Positions 24,904-33,494 of a DNA stretch of 64,000 nucleotides are shown piece after piece; within the stretch, counting starts at the first letter, position 1, and every line of letters starts with the position of its first letter. The DNA is from Mesonia phycicola (lineage in GTDB: Bacteria; Bacteroidota; Bacteroidia; Flavobacteriales; Flavobacteriaceae). The stretch lies in the NCBI RefSeq assembly GCF_900141885.1, contig NZ_FQYY01000005.1:124001-188000 (forward strand), in the 5' to 3' direction. A program made the translations under genes and the position numbers. The notes under the pieces are model-generated. The model did no database searches, was not told the origin of the DNA, and saw only the letters and a list, made by a program, of their open reading frames with translations.

Positions 24904-25728
24904 ATGTACGATAATCTGGTGGACTATTTAGGATCTATAGATCCTGTACTAGCAGCTTTTTACGCTACTCTCTTTACTTGGGGGCTAACAGCTGTAGGAG
25001 CTTCTTTGGTTTTTTTCTTTAAAAAAATGAACAGAAAACTTTTTGACGGTATGCTGGGCTTTACTGGAGGTGTGATGGTGGCTGCCAGTTTTTGGAGTTT
25101 ATTAGCGCCTGGGATAGAAATGAGTCCGGGAGAGGGTTTTGTAAAAACAATACCTGCTCTTGTTGGTTTTGGGATGGGAGCTCTTTTTATTTTTTCATTA
25201 GATAAAGTATTACCGCATTTACACGTGAACTTTAAGATGAGTGAAAAAGAAGGAATAAAAACTCCGTGGCATAAATCTGTATTACTAACCTTAGCAATTA
25301 CGCTACATAATATACCAGAAGGTTTGGCTATTGGTGTTCTTTTTGGTGGTGTAGCTGCTGGTTTTGAGGGGGCAAGTATAGGTGGAGCAGTAGCATTAGC
25401 TATTGGTATTGGAATTCAAAATTTTCCAGAAGGTTTTGCAGTGGCAATGCCTTTACGCGGACAAGGTTTAAGCCGTTGGAAAAGTTTTAATTACGGTCAA
25501 CTTTCTGCAATTGTAGAACCTATTGCGGCTGTTATTGGAGCTTATGCCGTGATGACTTTTCAGCCAATTTTACCTTACGCATTGTGTTTTGCAGCAGGAG
25601 CGATGATTTTTGTAGTAGTAGAAGAGGTAGTGCCAGAATCTCAGCAAGATAAATACACAGATATTTCTACATTAGGTTTTATTGGTGGTTTTATGGTCAT
25701 GATGGTTTTAGATGTTGGTTTAGGATAA
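24904..25728 (+). CDS. ZIP-family divalent metal transporter
   Basis: 274 residues, about eight membrane helices. The metal-binding signatures are HNIPEGLAIGV (about 138-148, helix IV) and QNFPEGFAVAM (about 176-186, helix V), with a His-containing loop PHLHVNF before helix IV. ZIP proteins import Zn2+, Fe2+ or Mn2+ across the inner membrane. It directly follows the MntR-type regulator, so it is likely the inner-membrane step for the metal whose outer-membrane step is the divergent TonB receptor. Confidence 0.92.
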   Translation: MYDNLVDYLGSIDPVLAAFYATLFTWGLTAVGASLVFFFKKMNRKLFDGMLGFTGGVMVAASFWSLLAPGIEMSPGEGFVKTIPALVGFGMGALFIFSLDKVLPHLHVNFKMSEKEGIKTPWHKSVLLTLAITLHNIPEGLAIGVLFGGVAAGFEGASIGGAVALAIGIGIQNFPEGFAVAMPLRGQGLSRWKSFNYGQLSAIVEPIAAVIGAYAVMTFQPILPYALCFAAGAMIFVVVEEVVPESQQDKYTDISTLGFIGGFMVMMVLDVGLG

Positions 25729-25746
25729 AATATATTATATTTAAGA

Positions 25747-26157
25747 ATGAAAAAAATCTTATTTATACTTACTATGTTCTTTTTTTTAGGGAGTTACGCT
25801 CAAGAAAAAAAAGAAATAACAACACCTGTTTTAACTGTTAAATTGTTAAAAGGCGAGGCTTATAGCTGGGATAACTACAGTATCTTGTTTAAAGAAGTGG
25901 TAGCAGATTCTAGATGCCCTAGTGATGTTACGTGCGTTTGGGCAGGTGAAGCCAAAATAAATATAACATTAACCCAAAATGGAAAGCTAATAGACTCTCA
26001 AGAAGTGGTACTTGCTAACTCTGAGAAAAACGTAACCTCTTTTTATTTAGCAGAAAAATCTTTTCGAGTGTATGGTTTAATGCCTTACCCAACTACCCAA
26101 ATGAAAAAAGAAAAAAATATTGATTATTCTATTCGTTTAGAAATTCCTTCAGAATAA
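25747..26157 (+). CDS. Small secreted protein with paired Cys (SRCPxxxxCVWAGE motif)
   Basis: 136 residues with a signal peptide (about 1-19, LGSYAQ). The mature part is beta-rich, with DSRCPSDVTCVWAGEAKI (about 57-74) as its signature; similar motifs occur in small exported proteins of unknown function in several phyla. The two Cys may form a disulfide or hold a metal. It starts 18 bp after the ZIP gene, so it is plausibly part of the same metal-uptake unit. No function is established. Confidence 0.8.
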   Translation: MKKILFILTMFFFLGSYAQEKKEITTPVLTVKLLKGEAYSWDNYSILFKEVVADSRCPSDVTCVWAGEAKINITLTQNGKLIDSQEVVLANSEKNVTSFYLAEKSFRVYGLMPYPTTQMKKEKNIDYSIRLEIPSE

Positions 26158-26220
26158 TTGTTTATATACTACTGTATACAAGTTGATAATTGGGACGCTT
26201 ACTGAAATTTAGAAATATAA

Positions 26221-27420
26221 TTGAATCAACAAAAGAATAAAACTGAACGAATACACTCATTAGACTCTTTGCGTGCGATAATGATGCTTTTAGGGTTAGT
26301 TTTGCATTCTGCATTGACTTACAACATAACAAACCACGGAAATGCTTGGGGAATTAAAGACCCTAAATCAAATTATATTTTGACTGACTTTCTTGTTCTT
26401 TTTATACATTCTTTTAGAATGCCAATTTTTTTTCTTGTTGCTGGTTTTTTTGGTTCTATGCTATTTTATGAAAGAGGTGTTGTTAATATGCTGAAAAATA
26501 GAGTATGGAGAATAATTTTTCCTTTTATTATCTTTTTATTTTTACTTTCACCAATAATATACTTTTCCTTTAGTTATACGAATGCTGTTTTTGAAAATCA
26601 GGAAAATCCATTTATTACTACAATTCAATTGTTCTCAAATATTGTAGTTTTTCTACCAAAAACAACTTCTCATTTGTGGTTTCTTTACTATTTAATTTTT
26701 ACTACTTTAATTTCAGTATTACTTGGTTTGTTATGTGAAAAATTAAAAATAGATAACAGAATAAGTAATACTTTTAATTGGCTAATTCAAAAACCTGTAA
26801 TACGTGTATTGTTTTTTTCAACTTTTACATTTTTTATTTTAAGCTCGCTGGAAACTTCAATGATAAATGCTTCAGTTTCTTTAATACCAGATTTAAGTAC
26901 ATTCGTGTATTATTTTTTCTTCTATATCATAGGTTGGATACTTTTTAAATCAAAAAACCTTTTGAACAACTTTATGAAATATGATTGGCAATGTACATTT
27001 TTAGCAGTTACCCTTGTAATTACCCAAGGCTTACTAATTCAATATTCTGGAATGAAATTGAACCCAAATTCAAATTCTACAATATTAATTTTATTCAATT
27101 CTTTAATAGTTTGGTTGTTTATATTTGGTATAACGGGACTATTTATTAGGTACAGCAGTAAACACTCAAAAATAATGCGTTATATTTCTGATTCTTCTTA
27201 CTGGGTTTATTTAATTCACTTGCCATTAACCGCAATCATTCCTGCATTTATTTGGGAATTGCCAATTCCTGCTTTAGGTAAGTTTATAATTGTACTTGTA
27301 TTAACCACTTTAATTTGTTTTGTGACTTATCACTATTTGGTAAGAAGTACTTTTATTGGAAAATTTTTAAATGGAAAAAAATATCTGAAAAAGAAAAAAC
27401 CAGTGGGCAACATAGTATAA
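26221..27420 (+). CDS. Acyltransferase 3 family membrane protein, TTG start
   Basis: 399 residues, about ten membrane helices. The N-terminal RIHSLDSLRAIMMLLGLVLHSAL contains the family's catalytic-type His and Arg, as in OpgC/MdoC-like O-acyltransferases that modify periplasmic or surface glycans. Start TTG at 26221 is required: an in-frame stop lies just before it and the first ATG would cut into the core. Codon use differs from neighbours (more TCA for Ser, more TTG/CTT for Leu), and both flanks hold short odd inverted repeats, suggesting a transferred gene. Confidence 0.85.
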   Translation: MNQQKNKTERIHSLDSLRAIMMLLGLVLHSALTYNITNHGNAWGIKDPKSNYILTDFLVLFIHSFRMPIFFLVAGFFGSMLFYERGVVNMLKNRVWRIIFPFIIFLFLLSPIIYFSFSYTNAVFENQENPFITTIQLFSNIVVFLPKTTSHLWFLYYLIFTTLISVLLGLLCEKLKIDNRISNTFNWLIQKPVIRVLFFSTFTFFILSSLETSMINASVSLIPDLSTFVYYFFFYIIGWILFKSKNLLNNFMKYDWQCTFLAVTLVITQGLLIQYSGMKLNPNSNSTILILFNSLIVWLFIFGITGLFIRYSSKHSKIMRYISDSSYWVYLIHLPLTAIIPAFIWELPIPALGKFIIVLVLTTLICFVTYHYLVRSTFIGKFLNGKKYLKKKKPVGNIV

Positions 27421-27533
27421 TATCACATTTACAGCTTTTTGCCTTGCGGAAGCAACCGTGCAAGTATTAAAGTATTAGTTTTTAATCAAACTGCACAGAT
27501 TAGTATATAAGCTCTATTTATAAAATAAAGTAT
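27421..27533. other. Intergenic tail of the acyltransferase gene with imperfect hairpin
   Basis: CTTGCGG (27443-27449) and CCGTGCAAG (27456-27464) form a bulged stem, followed by two copies of AAAGTATT(T)AG. No T run follows, so it is not a clear terminator. I see no gene here. Confidence 0.35.
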
Positions 27534-27917
27534 TTAGATATTGTTGTTTACTTCTATCCAATATCCGTCAGGGTCTTGAAAGTAAACTTGTAAAATGCCA
27601 TCTTTACGAATATAATCTTTGTTGGGAGAGTTAATCCAATCTGAGTATTGAATGTTTAATTTATTTAAATGGTCAATAAATAAATCTAAGTTTGGAGTAG
27701 CGAAAGCAAAATGAACCGCTTTATTTGTTTTTATTTCGGCATCTGGACGCGGAATAAGATGAAGCTCTTTCTTCTCATTTATAGAAAGCCATCTAGTTTT
27801 AGAGTTTGAAGCTGTGTTTTCAATTTCTTCAAACTGAAATATTTCTTGATAAAATTTAAAAGAGTTGTTTACATTTTTAACAGATAAGGCTATATGATTA
27901 AAAGAAAAAGTAAACAT
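27534..27917 (-). CDS. VOC-family protein (glyoxalase-like)
   Basis: 127 residues, one vicinal-oxygen-chelate domain of two beta-alpha-beta-beta-beta modules. Possible metal ligands are His9 (FNHIALSV), His in KELHLIP, His in AVHFAFA and the C-terminal Glu in YWIEVNNN, the usual pattern of lactoylglutathione lyase-like enzymes. The DPDGYWIE ending is typical. Substrate unknown; it could act in methylglyoxal removal or another ring-opening/dioxygenase reaction. Single gene. Confidence 0.87.
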   Translation of the reverse strand: MFTFSFNHIALSVKNVNNSFKFYQEIFQFEEIENTASNSKTRWLSINEKKELHLIPRPDAEIKTNKAVHFAFATPNLDLFIDHLNKLNIQYSDWINSPNKDYIRKDGILQVYFQDPDGYWIEVNNNI

Positions 27918-27992
27918 TATATTTTAATTTAAAATGAAAAATCTAAAAACATGGCAGTTTGTAAATTTAAAAAATTGAAAATAAACATTTTT

Positions 27993-28133
27993 TTAATGGC
28001 AACCACAATCAGATTTTCCACAAGCACTAGCATTATTTTGAGTTGCTTTTTTAGGTGTTTTCCAGAAAAACTTTTTAATTAAAAACCCTACAGCAATTAA
28101 GAATGTAATAAAAACTAAAATTTCTTGTATCAT
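27993..28133 (-). CDS. FeoB-associated Cys-rich membrane protein
   Basis: 46 residues, beginning MIQEILVFITFLIAVGFLI and ending ACGKSDCGCH. One N-terminal membrane helix, a short basic linker, then a Cys-rich tail with three Cys and a terminal His. Such tiny proteins are known immediately downstream of feoB in Bacteroidota and other groups and are thought to help ferrous-iron transport, perhaps like FeoC. The ATG is 6 bp after the feoB stop. Confidence 0.88.
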   Translation of the reverse strand: MIQEILVFITFLIAVGFLIKKFFWKTPKKATQNNASACGKSDCGCH

Positions 28134-28139
28134 AATTTT

Positions 28140-30239
28140 TTATTTTAAAAATTGAAATGCAGCTAATGCTGCTACGTAAGCTATACCAGACATGAAAATT
28201 AATTGCAATGCAGGCCATTTCCAAGAATTGGTTTCTTTCTTTACAATAGCTAGCGTACTCATACATTGCATTGCAAAGGCGTAAAATAATAGTAAGCTTA
28301 TTCCGCTAGCGAAATTAAATAAAGGTCCGCCTAAAATAGGGTTTACCTCTGCCGCCATTCTATTTTTAATGGTTTTTTCTTCATCACTACCTACGCTGTA
28401 AATAGTAGCTAAGGTACCTACAAATACTTCTCTTGCAGCAAAAGAACTAACAATGGCTATACCAATCTTCCAATCGTAGCCTAAAGGTTGAACAATTGGC
28501 TCTATTCCTTTCCCCATAATACCTATATAGCTATTTTCTAGCTTTACAGAGGCTACGTGGTTTTCAAATTCTTGCGTAGAAAGCTCGTTGCCAAATTGCT
28601 CTGTTACAATCTTTTCAGCATTGTTAAAATTATCACCAGGTCCGTAACTAGCTAATACCCATAATACAATAGAAATTGCAAGTATTATTTTACCAGCACC
28701 AAAAACAAAGGCTTTTGTTTTTTCAATTACTGTAATTGCAACGTTTTTAAAAAGTGGCAATTTGTAATCTGGCATTTCTATTACAAAGTAGTTTTTGCTT
28801 TTTATTTGCAAGATTTTGTTTAAAACCCAAGCAGAAAAAACTGATGCGCCAAAACCTAATAAGTATAATAGCATTAAAGTGATGCCTTGTAAATTAAAAA
28901 TACCAAGAAAACGCTCGTCAGGTATCACAAGGGCTATAATTATAAGATAAACAGGAAGTCTTGCAGAGCAAGTGGTAAAAGGAACCACTAGTATGGTAAT
29001 TAAACGTTCTTTCCAGTCTTCTATATTTCTAGTAGCCATTACTGCAGGGATTGCGCAAGCGGTACCAGATACTAATGGCACTACACTTTTACCGCTTAAG
29101 CCAAATTTACGCATCACTCTATCCATCAAAAATACAACTCTACTCATGTATCCGCTTTCTTCTAAAAGTGAAATAAATAGAAATAGAAATGCAATTTGTG
29201 GTATAAAAATAACTACACCCCCTAAGCCTGGTATAATTCCTTCAGAAATTAGATTGGTGAACATCCCTTCTGGTAAAATAGATTTAGACCATTCTCCTAA
29301 AAATGCAAAGGTGCTGTCAATTAAATCCATTGGGTAGCTAGACCAATCATAAATTGCTTGGAACATTAACAATAAAATTCCGAAGAAAATAAAATAGCCC
29401 CAAACTTGATGGGTAAGTATTTTATCTAGTTTAGATCTTAAATCTGTAGCTGCGTTAATATCTTTTTTAAAGGTTTCTTTTAATACACCGTTAATAAATT
29501 GATATCTAACTATAGTTTCTTTTTGCTGAAGCCTTTTTAAGTCACTTTTCTTTTTGGTTTCAAAGTCACTAGCTTTTTCTATTTCAATACGGTTAAGGTT
29601 TCCAAAATTTACATCTTGTGTAATTACCAACCATAATTTATAAAGAGATTGGTTAGGGAAAGCTTTTCTTAAAGCATCAAAATAATCTGGTGCAATAGTA
29701 GATGCGTTTACGCAAGGCTCTAAGGTGATGTTTCTGTAGTTAACAATTAACTCTTTTAACTCTTCAATACCTGTTTTTTTGCGAGCACTAATTAAAGCTA
29801 TTTTGGTTTTTAGGCGTTTTTCTAGAAGTTCTACGTCAAGAGTAATCCCTTTACGCTCCATTCTGTCTGCCATATTTATCACTAAAATGGTAGGAATACC
29901 TAAATCTTTAATTTGTGTAAAGAGAAGTAAATTTCTTTTTAAATTTTCTACATCACTTACTACTACCGCAACGTCTGGAAAATCTTTATCATTTTTATTA
30001 AGTAATAACTCAATAACAATATTTTCATCTAAAGAAGAGGCGTTTAAGCTATAAGTTCCTGGAAGATCTAAAATATGAGCTTTTAAATTTCTAGGTAATT
30101 TGCAAATACCTTCTTTTTTTTCTACGGTAATTCCTGGGTAATTCCCTACTTGTTGGTTTAAACCGGTTAAGTGATTAAATACAGAGGTTTTACCTGTATT
30201 AGGGTTTCCTATTAAGGCTACATTTATTTGTTTTGGCAT
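28140..30239 (-). CDS. feoB: Ferrous iron transporter FeoB
   Basis: 699 residues. N-terminal GTPase with G1 GNPNTGKT (11-18), G3 DLPG (58-61) and G4 NMAD (122-125), a helical spacer, then the membrane part with two GATE domains. In the first, LLEESGYMSRVVFLMDRVMRKFGLSGKS and SGTACAIPAVMATR hold the Cys-containing motif important for iron passage. It imports Fe2+ across the inner membrane. The start coincides with the feoA stop (shared base), and a Cys-rich partner follows. Confidence 0.97.
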   Translation of the reverse strand: MPKQINVALIGNPNTGKTSVFNHLTGLNQQVGNYPGITVEKKEGICKLPRNLKAHILDLPGTYSLNASSLDENIVIELLLNKNDKDFPDVAVVVSDVENLKRNLLLFTQIKDLGIPTILVINMADRMERKGITLDVELLEKRLKTKIALISARKKTGIEELKELIVNYRNITLEPCVNASTIAPDYFDALRKAFPNQSLYKLWLVITQDVNFGNLNRIEIEKASDFETKKKSDLKRLQQKETIVRYQFINGVLKETFKKDINAATDLRSKLDKILTHQVWGYFIFFGILLLMFQAIYDWSSYPMDLIDSTFAFLGEWSKSILPEGMFTNLISEGIIPGLGGVVIFIPQIAFLFLFISLLEESGYMSRVVFLMDRVMRKFGLSGKSVVPLVSGTACAIPAVMATRNIEDWKERLITILVVPFTTCSARLPVYLIIIALVIPDERFLGIFNLQGITLMLLYLLGFGASVFSAWVLNKILQIKSKNYFVIEMPDYKLPLFKNVAITVIEKTKAFVFGAGKIILAISIVLWVLASYGPGDNFNNAEKIVTEQFGNELSTQEFENHVASVKLENSYIGIMGKGIEPIVQPLGYDWKIGIAIVSSFAAREVFVGTLATIYSVGSDEEKTIKNRMAAEVNPILGGPLFNFASGISLLLFYAFAMQCMSTLAIVKKETNSWKWPALQLIFMSGIAYVAALAAFQFLK

Positions 30240-30469
30240 TACTCTACAACTTCAATTTCAATCAACAGTGCCGTTTCTTTTCTAATCGCTAAATGACTTC
30301 CGTTTATATTTAGGTACATAGGGTCTCTAAATGGTGCAGTTTGTACTAATTCTAATTCGTTACCAGGTAAGCAGCCCATTTCTAATAATTTTAGTGGAAT
30401 ATCATCATTAGAGAATTTTTTAATAATTCCCTTTTGTCCTTTTTGTAAAGAGGCTACTGTAAACTTCAA
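30239..30469 (-). CDS. feoA: FeoA, SH3-like partner of FeoB
   Basis: 76 residues, single FeoA domain of SH3-like fold: TVASLQKGQKGIIKKFSNDDIPLKLLEMGCLPGNELELV, then DPMYLNINGSHLAIRKETALLIEIE. It modulates FeoB activity at the cytoplasmic side. First gene of feoA-feoB-Cys-rich gene. The stop shares a base with the feoB start. A TATTTTTG box on the minus strand (30505 to 30498) lies 28 bases upstream. Confidence 0.93.
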   Translation of the reverse strand: MKFTVASLQKGQKGIIKKFSNDDIPLKLLEMGCLPGNELELVQTAPFRDPMYLNINGSHLAIRKETALLIEIEVVE

Positions 30470-30497
30470 ACCTTATTTAGATTAAATTGAAACAATA

Positions 30498-30505
30498 CAA
30501 AAATA
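30498..30505 (-). promoter_or_regulatory. Putative -7 box of feoAB
   Basis: The minus strand reads TATTTTTG (TAnnTTTG), 28 bases before the feoA ATG. No clear -33 partner or iron-box palindrome was seen. Confidence 0.4.
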
Positions 30506-30547
30506 GAATAAATTATACTCTTAGAAAAGCTTGCGGAGTGAAAAGAC

Positions 30548-31225
30548 TTATTTGTGGTTTTCTAGTTTTTTTAAGATTTCAACATCTTCCATTAGTTTTT
30601 CAATAGCTTCAGGGTCTGTGCCATCGTAAAAACCTCTTACTCTCTTTTTTTTATCAATTAAAGCAAAGTTTTCTGTGTGCACCATATCATATTTACCACC
30701 ATCTCCCTGTGATTTTGCTACTAAATAAGATTTTCTAGCTAAATCATAAATTTGCTTTTTATCTCCGGTCACTAAATTCCATTTACTATCAATTACTCCT
30801 TTCTTTTTTGCGTAACGTTTTAATTGTGCCACGGTATCAATTTCTGGAGTTACTGTGTGTGAGAGCAGCAAAATTTCAGAATCATTTTTATAGCGTTCTT
30901 GAATTTTTGCCATATGGTCTGTCATAATAGGACATATACTTTGGCAGGTTGTAAAGAAAAAATCTGCAATATAAATTTTGTCTTTATAGGTATCTTGAGT
31001 AATTGTATCTCCATTTTGATTTACTAATTTAAAATCTGAAATAGTGTGATACTTTCTTATATATTGTACGGTGGTGTCTACCAATTCTGTATTCACCATA
31101 CTAGGCTGGTAAACGGGTAAAGAAGGTTTTGGTTTTAAAAGTTGGTAGATAATAGAGATAATAATTGCAGAAAGTACAAAGAGTACAATAGCAAAAAACT
31201 TATATTTTTTAAAAAACTTGAGCAT
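30548..31225 (-). CDS. SCO1/SenC-family copper chaperone-like protein
   Basis: 225 residues with an N-terminal membrane anchor (about 11-30) and a thioredoxin-fold domain outside the membrane. Copper ligands Cys94 and Cys98 are in FFTTCQSICPIM and His183 in YDMVHTENFAL, as in SCO proteins that help build the CuA site of cytochrome oxidase. It lies upstream of feoA on the same strand but with about 80 bp between, so separate transcription is likely. A CAAAATTA box (minus TAATTTTG) lies at 31246-31253. Confidence 0.93.
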   Translation of the reverse strand: MLKFFKKYKFFAIVLFVLSAIIISIIYQLLKPKPSLPVYQPSMVNTELVDTTVQYIRKYHTISDFKLVNQNGDTITQDTYKDKIYIADFFFTTCQSICPIMTDHMAKIQERYKNDSEILLLSHTVTPEIDTVAQLKRYAKKKGVIDSKWNLVTGDKKQIYDLARKSYLVAKSQGDGGKYDMVHTENFALIDKKKRVRGFYDGTDPEAIEKLMEDVEILKKLENHK

Positions 31226-31346
31226 AACACCTGTAACATTTATTACAAAATTACAACCTATTCTCTAGAAGAAGTTTTTTTTGGTTAAATATTTGCTATG
31301 AAAACGGATATTGAAAGAGATTTTTTTCTAGGCAAATTTAAAAGTT

Positions 31347-31354
31347 TACTTTTG
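31347..31354 (+). promoter_or_regulatory. Putative -7 box of rseP
   Basis: TACTTTTG matches TAnnTTTG, 37 bases before the ATG. Confidence 0.4.
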
Positions 31355-31391
31355 TGCGATTTTTCACAACAAGAATATTGAAATAAAGACT

Positions 31392-32735
31392 ATGAGTCCA
31401 TTTTTTATAAAAGCTATTCAGCTAATTTTAAGTTTATCAATTTTAATTGTATTACACGAATTGGGTCATTTTATTCCGGCCAAATTATTTAAAACTAGAG
31501 TAGAGAAATTCTATTTATTTTTTGATGTCAAGTTCTCCCTTTTTAAAAAGAAAATTGGCGGTACAGAGTATGGTATTGGTTGGTTGCCTTTAGGGGGGTA
31601 TGTAAAAATATCAGGAATGATAGATGAGAGTATGGATAAAGAGCAAATGGCAAAACCACCACAACCGTGGGAGTTTAGAAGTAAGCCAGCTTGGCAACGA
31701 TTAATTATAATGATTGGTGGGGTTACTGTAAATATTATTTTAGGTTTTCTTATTTACATGATGGTGCTTTTTGTTTGGGGAAGCCAAGAGATGAGTAATG
31801 ATGGTATACCTGACGGTTTAATTGTTTCTGAAACGGTAGAGAAATACGGATTTAGAAATGGAGATAAGATCACCAAAATAAATGACGAAGAATTAGATAA
31901 TATTCTTTCTATGAATGGTGGTTTAAAAATAAACCGTTATTTAATGATGCGTGATGTAGAAACAGTAGAAGTTTTACATGCAAACGGAAATAAAGAAACT
32001 ATTCAAATTCCAGAAAATATAGGAGAAGAACTTTTTAAAGCAGGAGATATGTCTCCTTTTGGTTTAAAAGTAGATCCTCTGTTAAGTGAAGTAGAAAAAG
32101 GAACCCACGCAGATAAAGCAGGTTTAAAAGCAGGAGATAGAATTGTAGCCTTTAATGGTACGCCTTTAGCTACTTGGCAAGAATTTGAAGATCATAAAAA
32201 AGAAAACTTAGATAAAGAATTTACTATAGAGGTAGAGACAGCAAATAAAGAAAGAAAAGAATTAGTGGTTTCTACAGATTCTACTGGCGTTTTTGGGGTA
32301 AGAGTAAATCCGTTTAACAGAATTACACCAAATGAAAAAGAATATTCTTTAGGAGAGAGTTTTGTAGAAGGGTTTGATTATGCGTATTGGACACTTCATG
32401 ATTATGTAGCACAATTTAAATATGTATTTACTAAAAAAGGAGCTAGCCAAGTAGGTGGTTTTGGTGCTATTGGTAATATGTTTGCTCCAGTTTGGGATTG
32501 GCATAGCTTCTGGATGACAACAGCTTTAATATCTATTATATTAGCTTTTATGAATATTTTACCAATACCTGCATTAGATGGGGGGCACGTAGTATTTTTA
32601 CTCTATGAGATTATTACAGGAAGAAAACCTAACGATAAATTTATGGAGTATGCACAAATGGTTGGTTTCTTTATTTTAATAGCTTTAGTACTGTATGCAA
32701 ACGGTAATGATTTGTACAGATATATTTTTGATTAA
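31392..32735 (+). CDS. rseP: RIP metalloprotease RseP (site-2 protease)
   Basis: 447 residues. The zinc motif HELGH is at 22-26 in the first membrane helix and the third ligand motif NILPIPALDGGHV at 388-400. Two PDZ-like regions lie between (about 125-310). It cleaves membrane-anchored anti-sigma factors or remnant signal peptides inside the inner membrane. The substrate is not in the window. Single gene, followed by the tRNA-Asn promoter. Confidence 0.95.
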   Translation: MSPFFIKAIQLILSLSILIVLHELGHFIPAKLFKTRVEKFYLFFDVKFSLFKKKIGGTEYGIGWLPLGGYVKISGMIDESMDKEQMAKPPQPWEFRSKPAWQRLIIMIGGVTVNIILGFLIYMMVLFVWGSQEMSNDGIPDGLIVSETVEKYGFRNGDKITKINDEELDNILSMNGGLKINRYLMMRDVETVEVLHANGNKETIQIPENIGEELFKAGDMSPFGLKVDPLLSEVEKGTHADKAGLKAGDRIVAFNGTPLATWQEFEDHKKENLDKEFTIEVETANKERKELVVSTDSTGVFGVRVNPFNRITPNEKEYSLGESFVEGFDYAYWTLHDYVAQFKYVFTKKGASQVGGFGAIGNMFAPVWDWHSFWMTTALISIILAFMNILPIPALDGGHVVFLLYEIITGRKPNDKFMEYAQMVGFFILIALVLYANGNDLYRYIFD

Positions 32736-32754
32736 AAAAAATTAAAAAAAAGTT

Positions 32755-32783
32755 TTGTGAATTGTAAAAAGTGATTATATTTG
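32755..32783 (+). promoter_or_regulatory. Promoter of tRNA-Asn
   Basis: TTG at 32755-32757, 18 bases, TATATTTG at 32776-32783: a full consensus match, 39 bases before the mature tRNA 5' end. Confidence 0.75.
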
Positions 32784-32822
32784 CAACCGCTAAGCAATTA
32801 AAACGCAAAGCAAGACATAAAC

Positions 32823-32896
32823 TCCTCTTTAGCTCAGTTGGTTAGAGCATCTGACTGTTAATCAGAGGGTCCTTGGTTCGAGCCCAAGAAGAGGAG
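32823..32896 (+). tRNA. tRNA-Asn(GTT)
   Basis: 74 bases. Acceptor stem TCCTCTT with AAGAGGA (32889-32895) and discriminator G. Anticodon stem TCTGA/TCAGA with loop CTGTTAA giving anticodon GTT. T arm CTTGG/CCAAG with loop TTCGAGC. CCA is not encoded. It lies about 0.9 kb upstream of the asparagine synthetase gene. Confidence 0.97.
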
Positions 32897-32906
32897 CGAA
32901 AATTAA

Positions 32907-32935
32907 AAGCCTTACAGAAATGTGAGGCTTTTTTT
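32907..32935 (+). terminator. Terminator of the tRNA-Asn transcript
   Basis: AAGCCTTACA and TGTGAGGCTT form a 10-bp stem with one G-T pair and a GAAA loop, followed by seven Ts. Confidence 0.88.
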
Positions 32936-32981
32936 ATGCGTTATATTTTTTTTTCTAGTTATAGGTGAATAATAGTTAAAA

Positions 32982-33454
32982 ATGACATTAAACTTTTTTA
33001 AAGATGAGTTTCTAGATCTTTTGCATTTTAATCTATGTTCTTGTTACGCTTTTAATATACAACAATCAGAGTTATTTAAGGAAATGCTAGATTGGACTCA
33101 AATCTTCTCTAATCAAATGATAGATTAGAAGTTTCTAAAGAAAAATAGAAAAGCAAATAAGAATGTAACTTTAGGAGTTTTATTTCCTAAACGAGCAGAA
33201 TTACCAAAATGTCACTATAGTTTTAATTATGAAATTTGTGAGTGTTCTAGTAGAAATTGGTATAATGAAAATTGGGAATGAGAAGAGGTTTATTGCGAAA
33301 TGATTATTTTTTATCATTAGAAAATCCAGATTTTGATTGGATTATGAGGCAGATAGTAAATTCTATTAATGAAGAGATGTTAGCAGATTTATTACTTAAA
33401 AATTATGGAGACAATAACTTATTAATCTATAATGATATAATATTAAAAAACTAA
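32982..33454 (+). pseudogene. Probable decayed gene downstream of tRNA-Asn
   Basis: From the ATG at 32982, one frame reads 48 residues (MTLNFFKDEFLDLL...) to a TAG at 33126, continues in the same frame for about 50 more coding-like residues (KFLKKNRKANKNVTLGVLFPKRAELPKCHYSFNYE..) to a TGA at 33279, and then coding-like sequence shifts frame from 33272 (MRRGLLRNDYFLSLENPDFDW...) to a TAA at 33452. One nonsense change and one frameshift would explain this. Alternatively the last 60 residues (33272-33454, TTG start) are a small gene. No family is recognised. The site beside a tRNA suggests a remnant of an integrated element. Confidence 0.45.
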
Positions 33455-33466
33455 AATTATAAAAAT

Positions 33467-33494
33467 AAAAAACCGCTACTCCTAGCGGTTTTTT
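33467..33494 (+). terminator. Terminator after the decayed gene
   Basis: AAAAAACCGCTA and TAGCGGTTTTTT form a 12-bp perfect stem with a CTCC loop and a T run. Confidence 0.88.

Noticed and set aside
26158-27533. Integron attC site flanking the acyltransferase gene
   Set aside because: No RYYYAAC/GTTRRRY core pair was found and the hairpin is short; only a vaguer cassette-like resemblance is reported.
28075-28266. 63-codon open frame overlapping the start of the FeoB-associated gene and the feoB end
   Set aside because: It is an out-of-frame shadow; the 46-residue Cys-rich frame in the same region has a clear family match and position.
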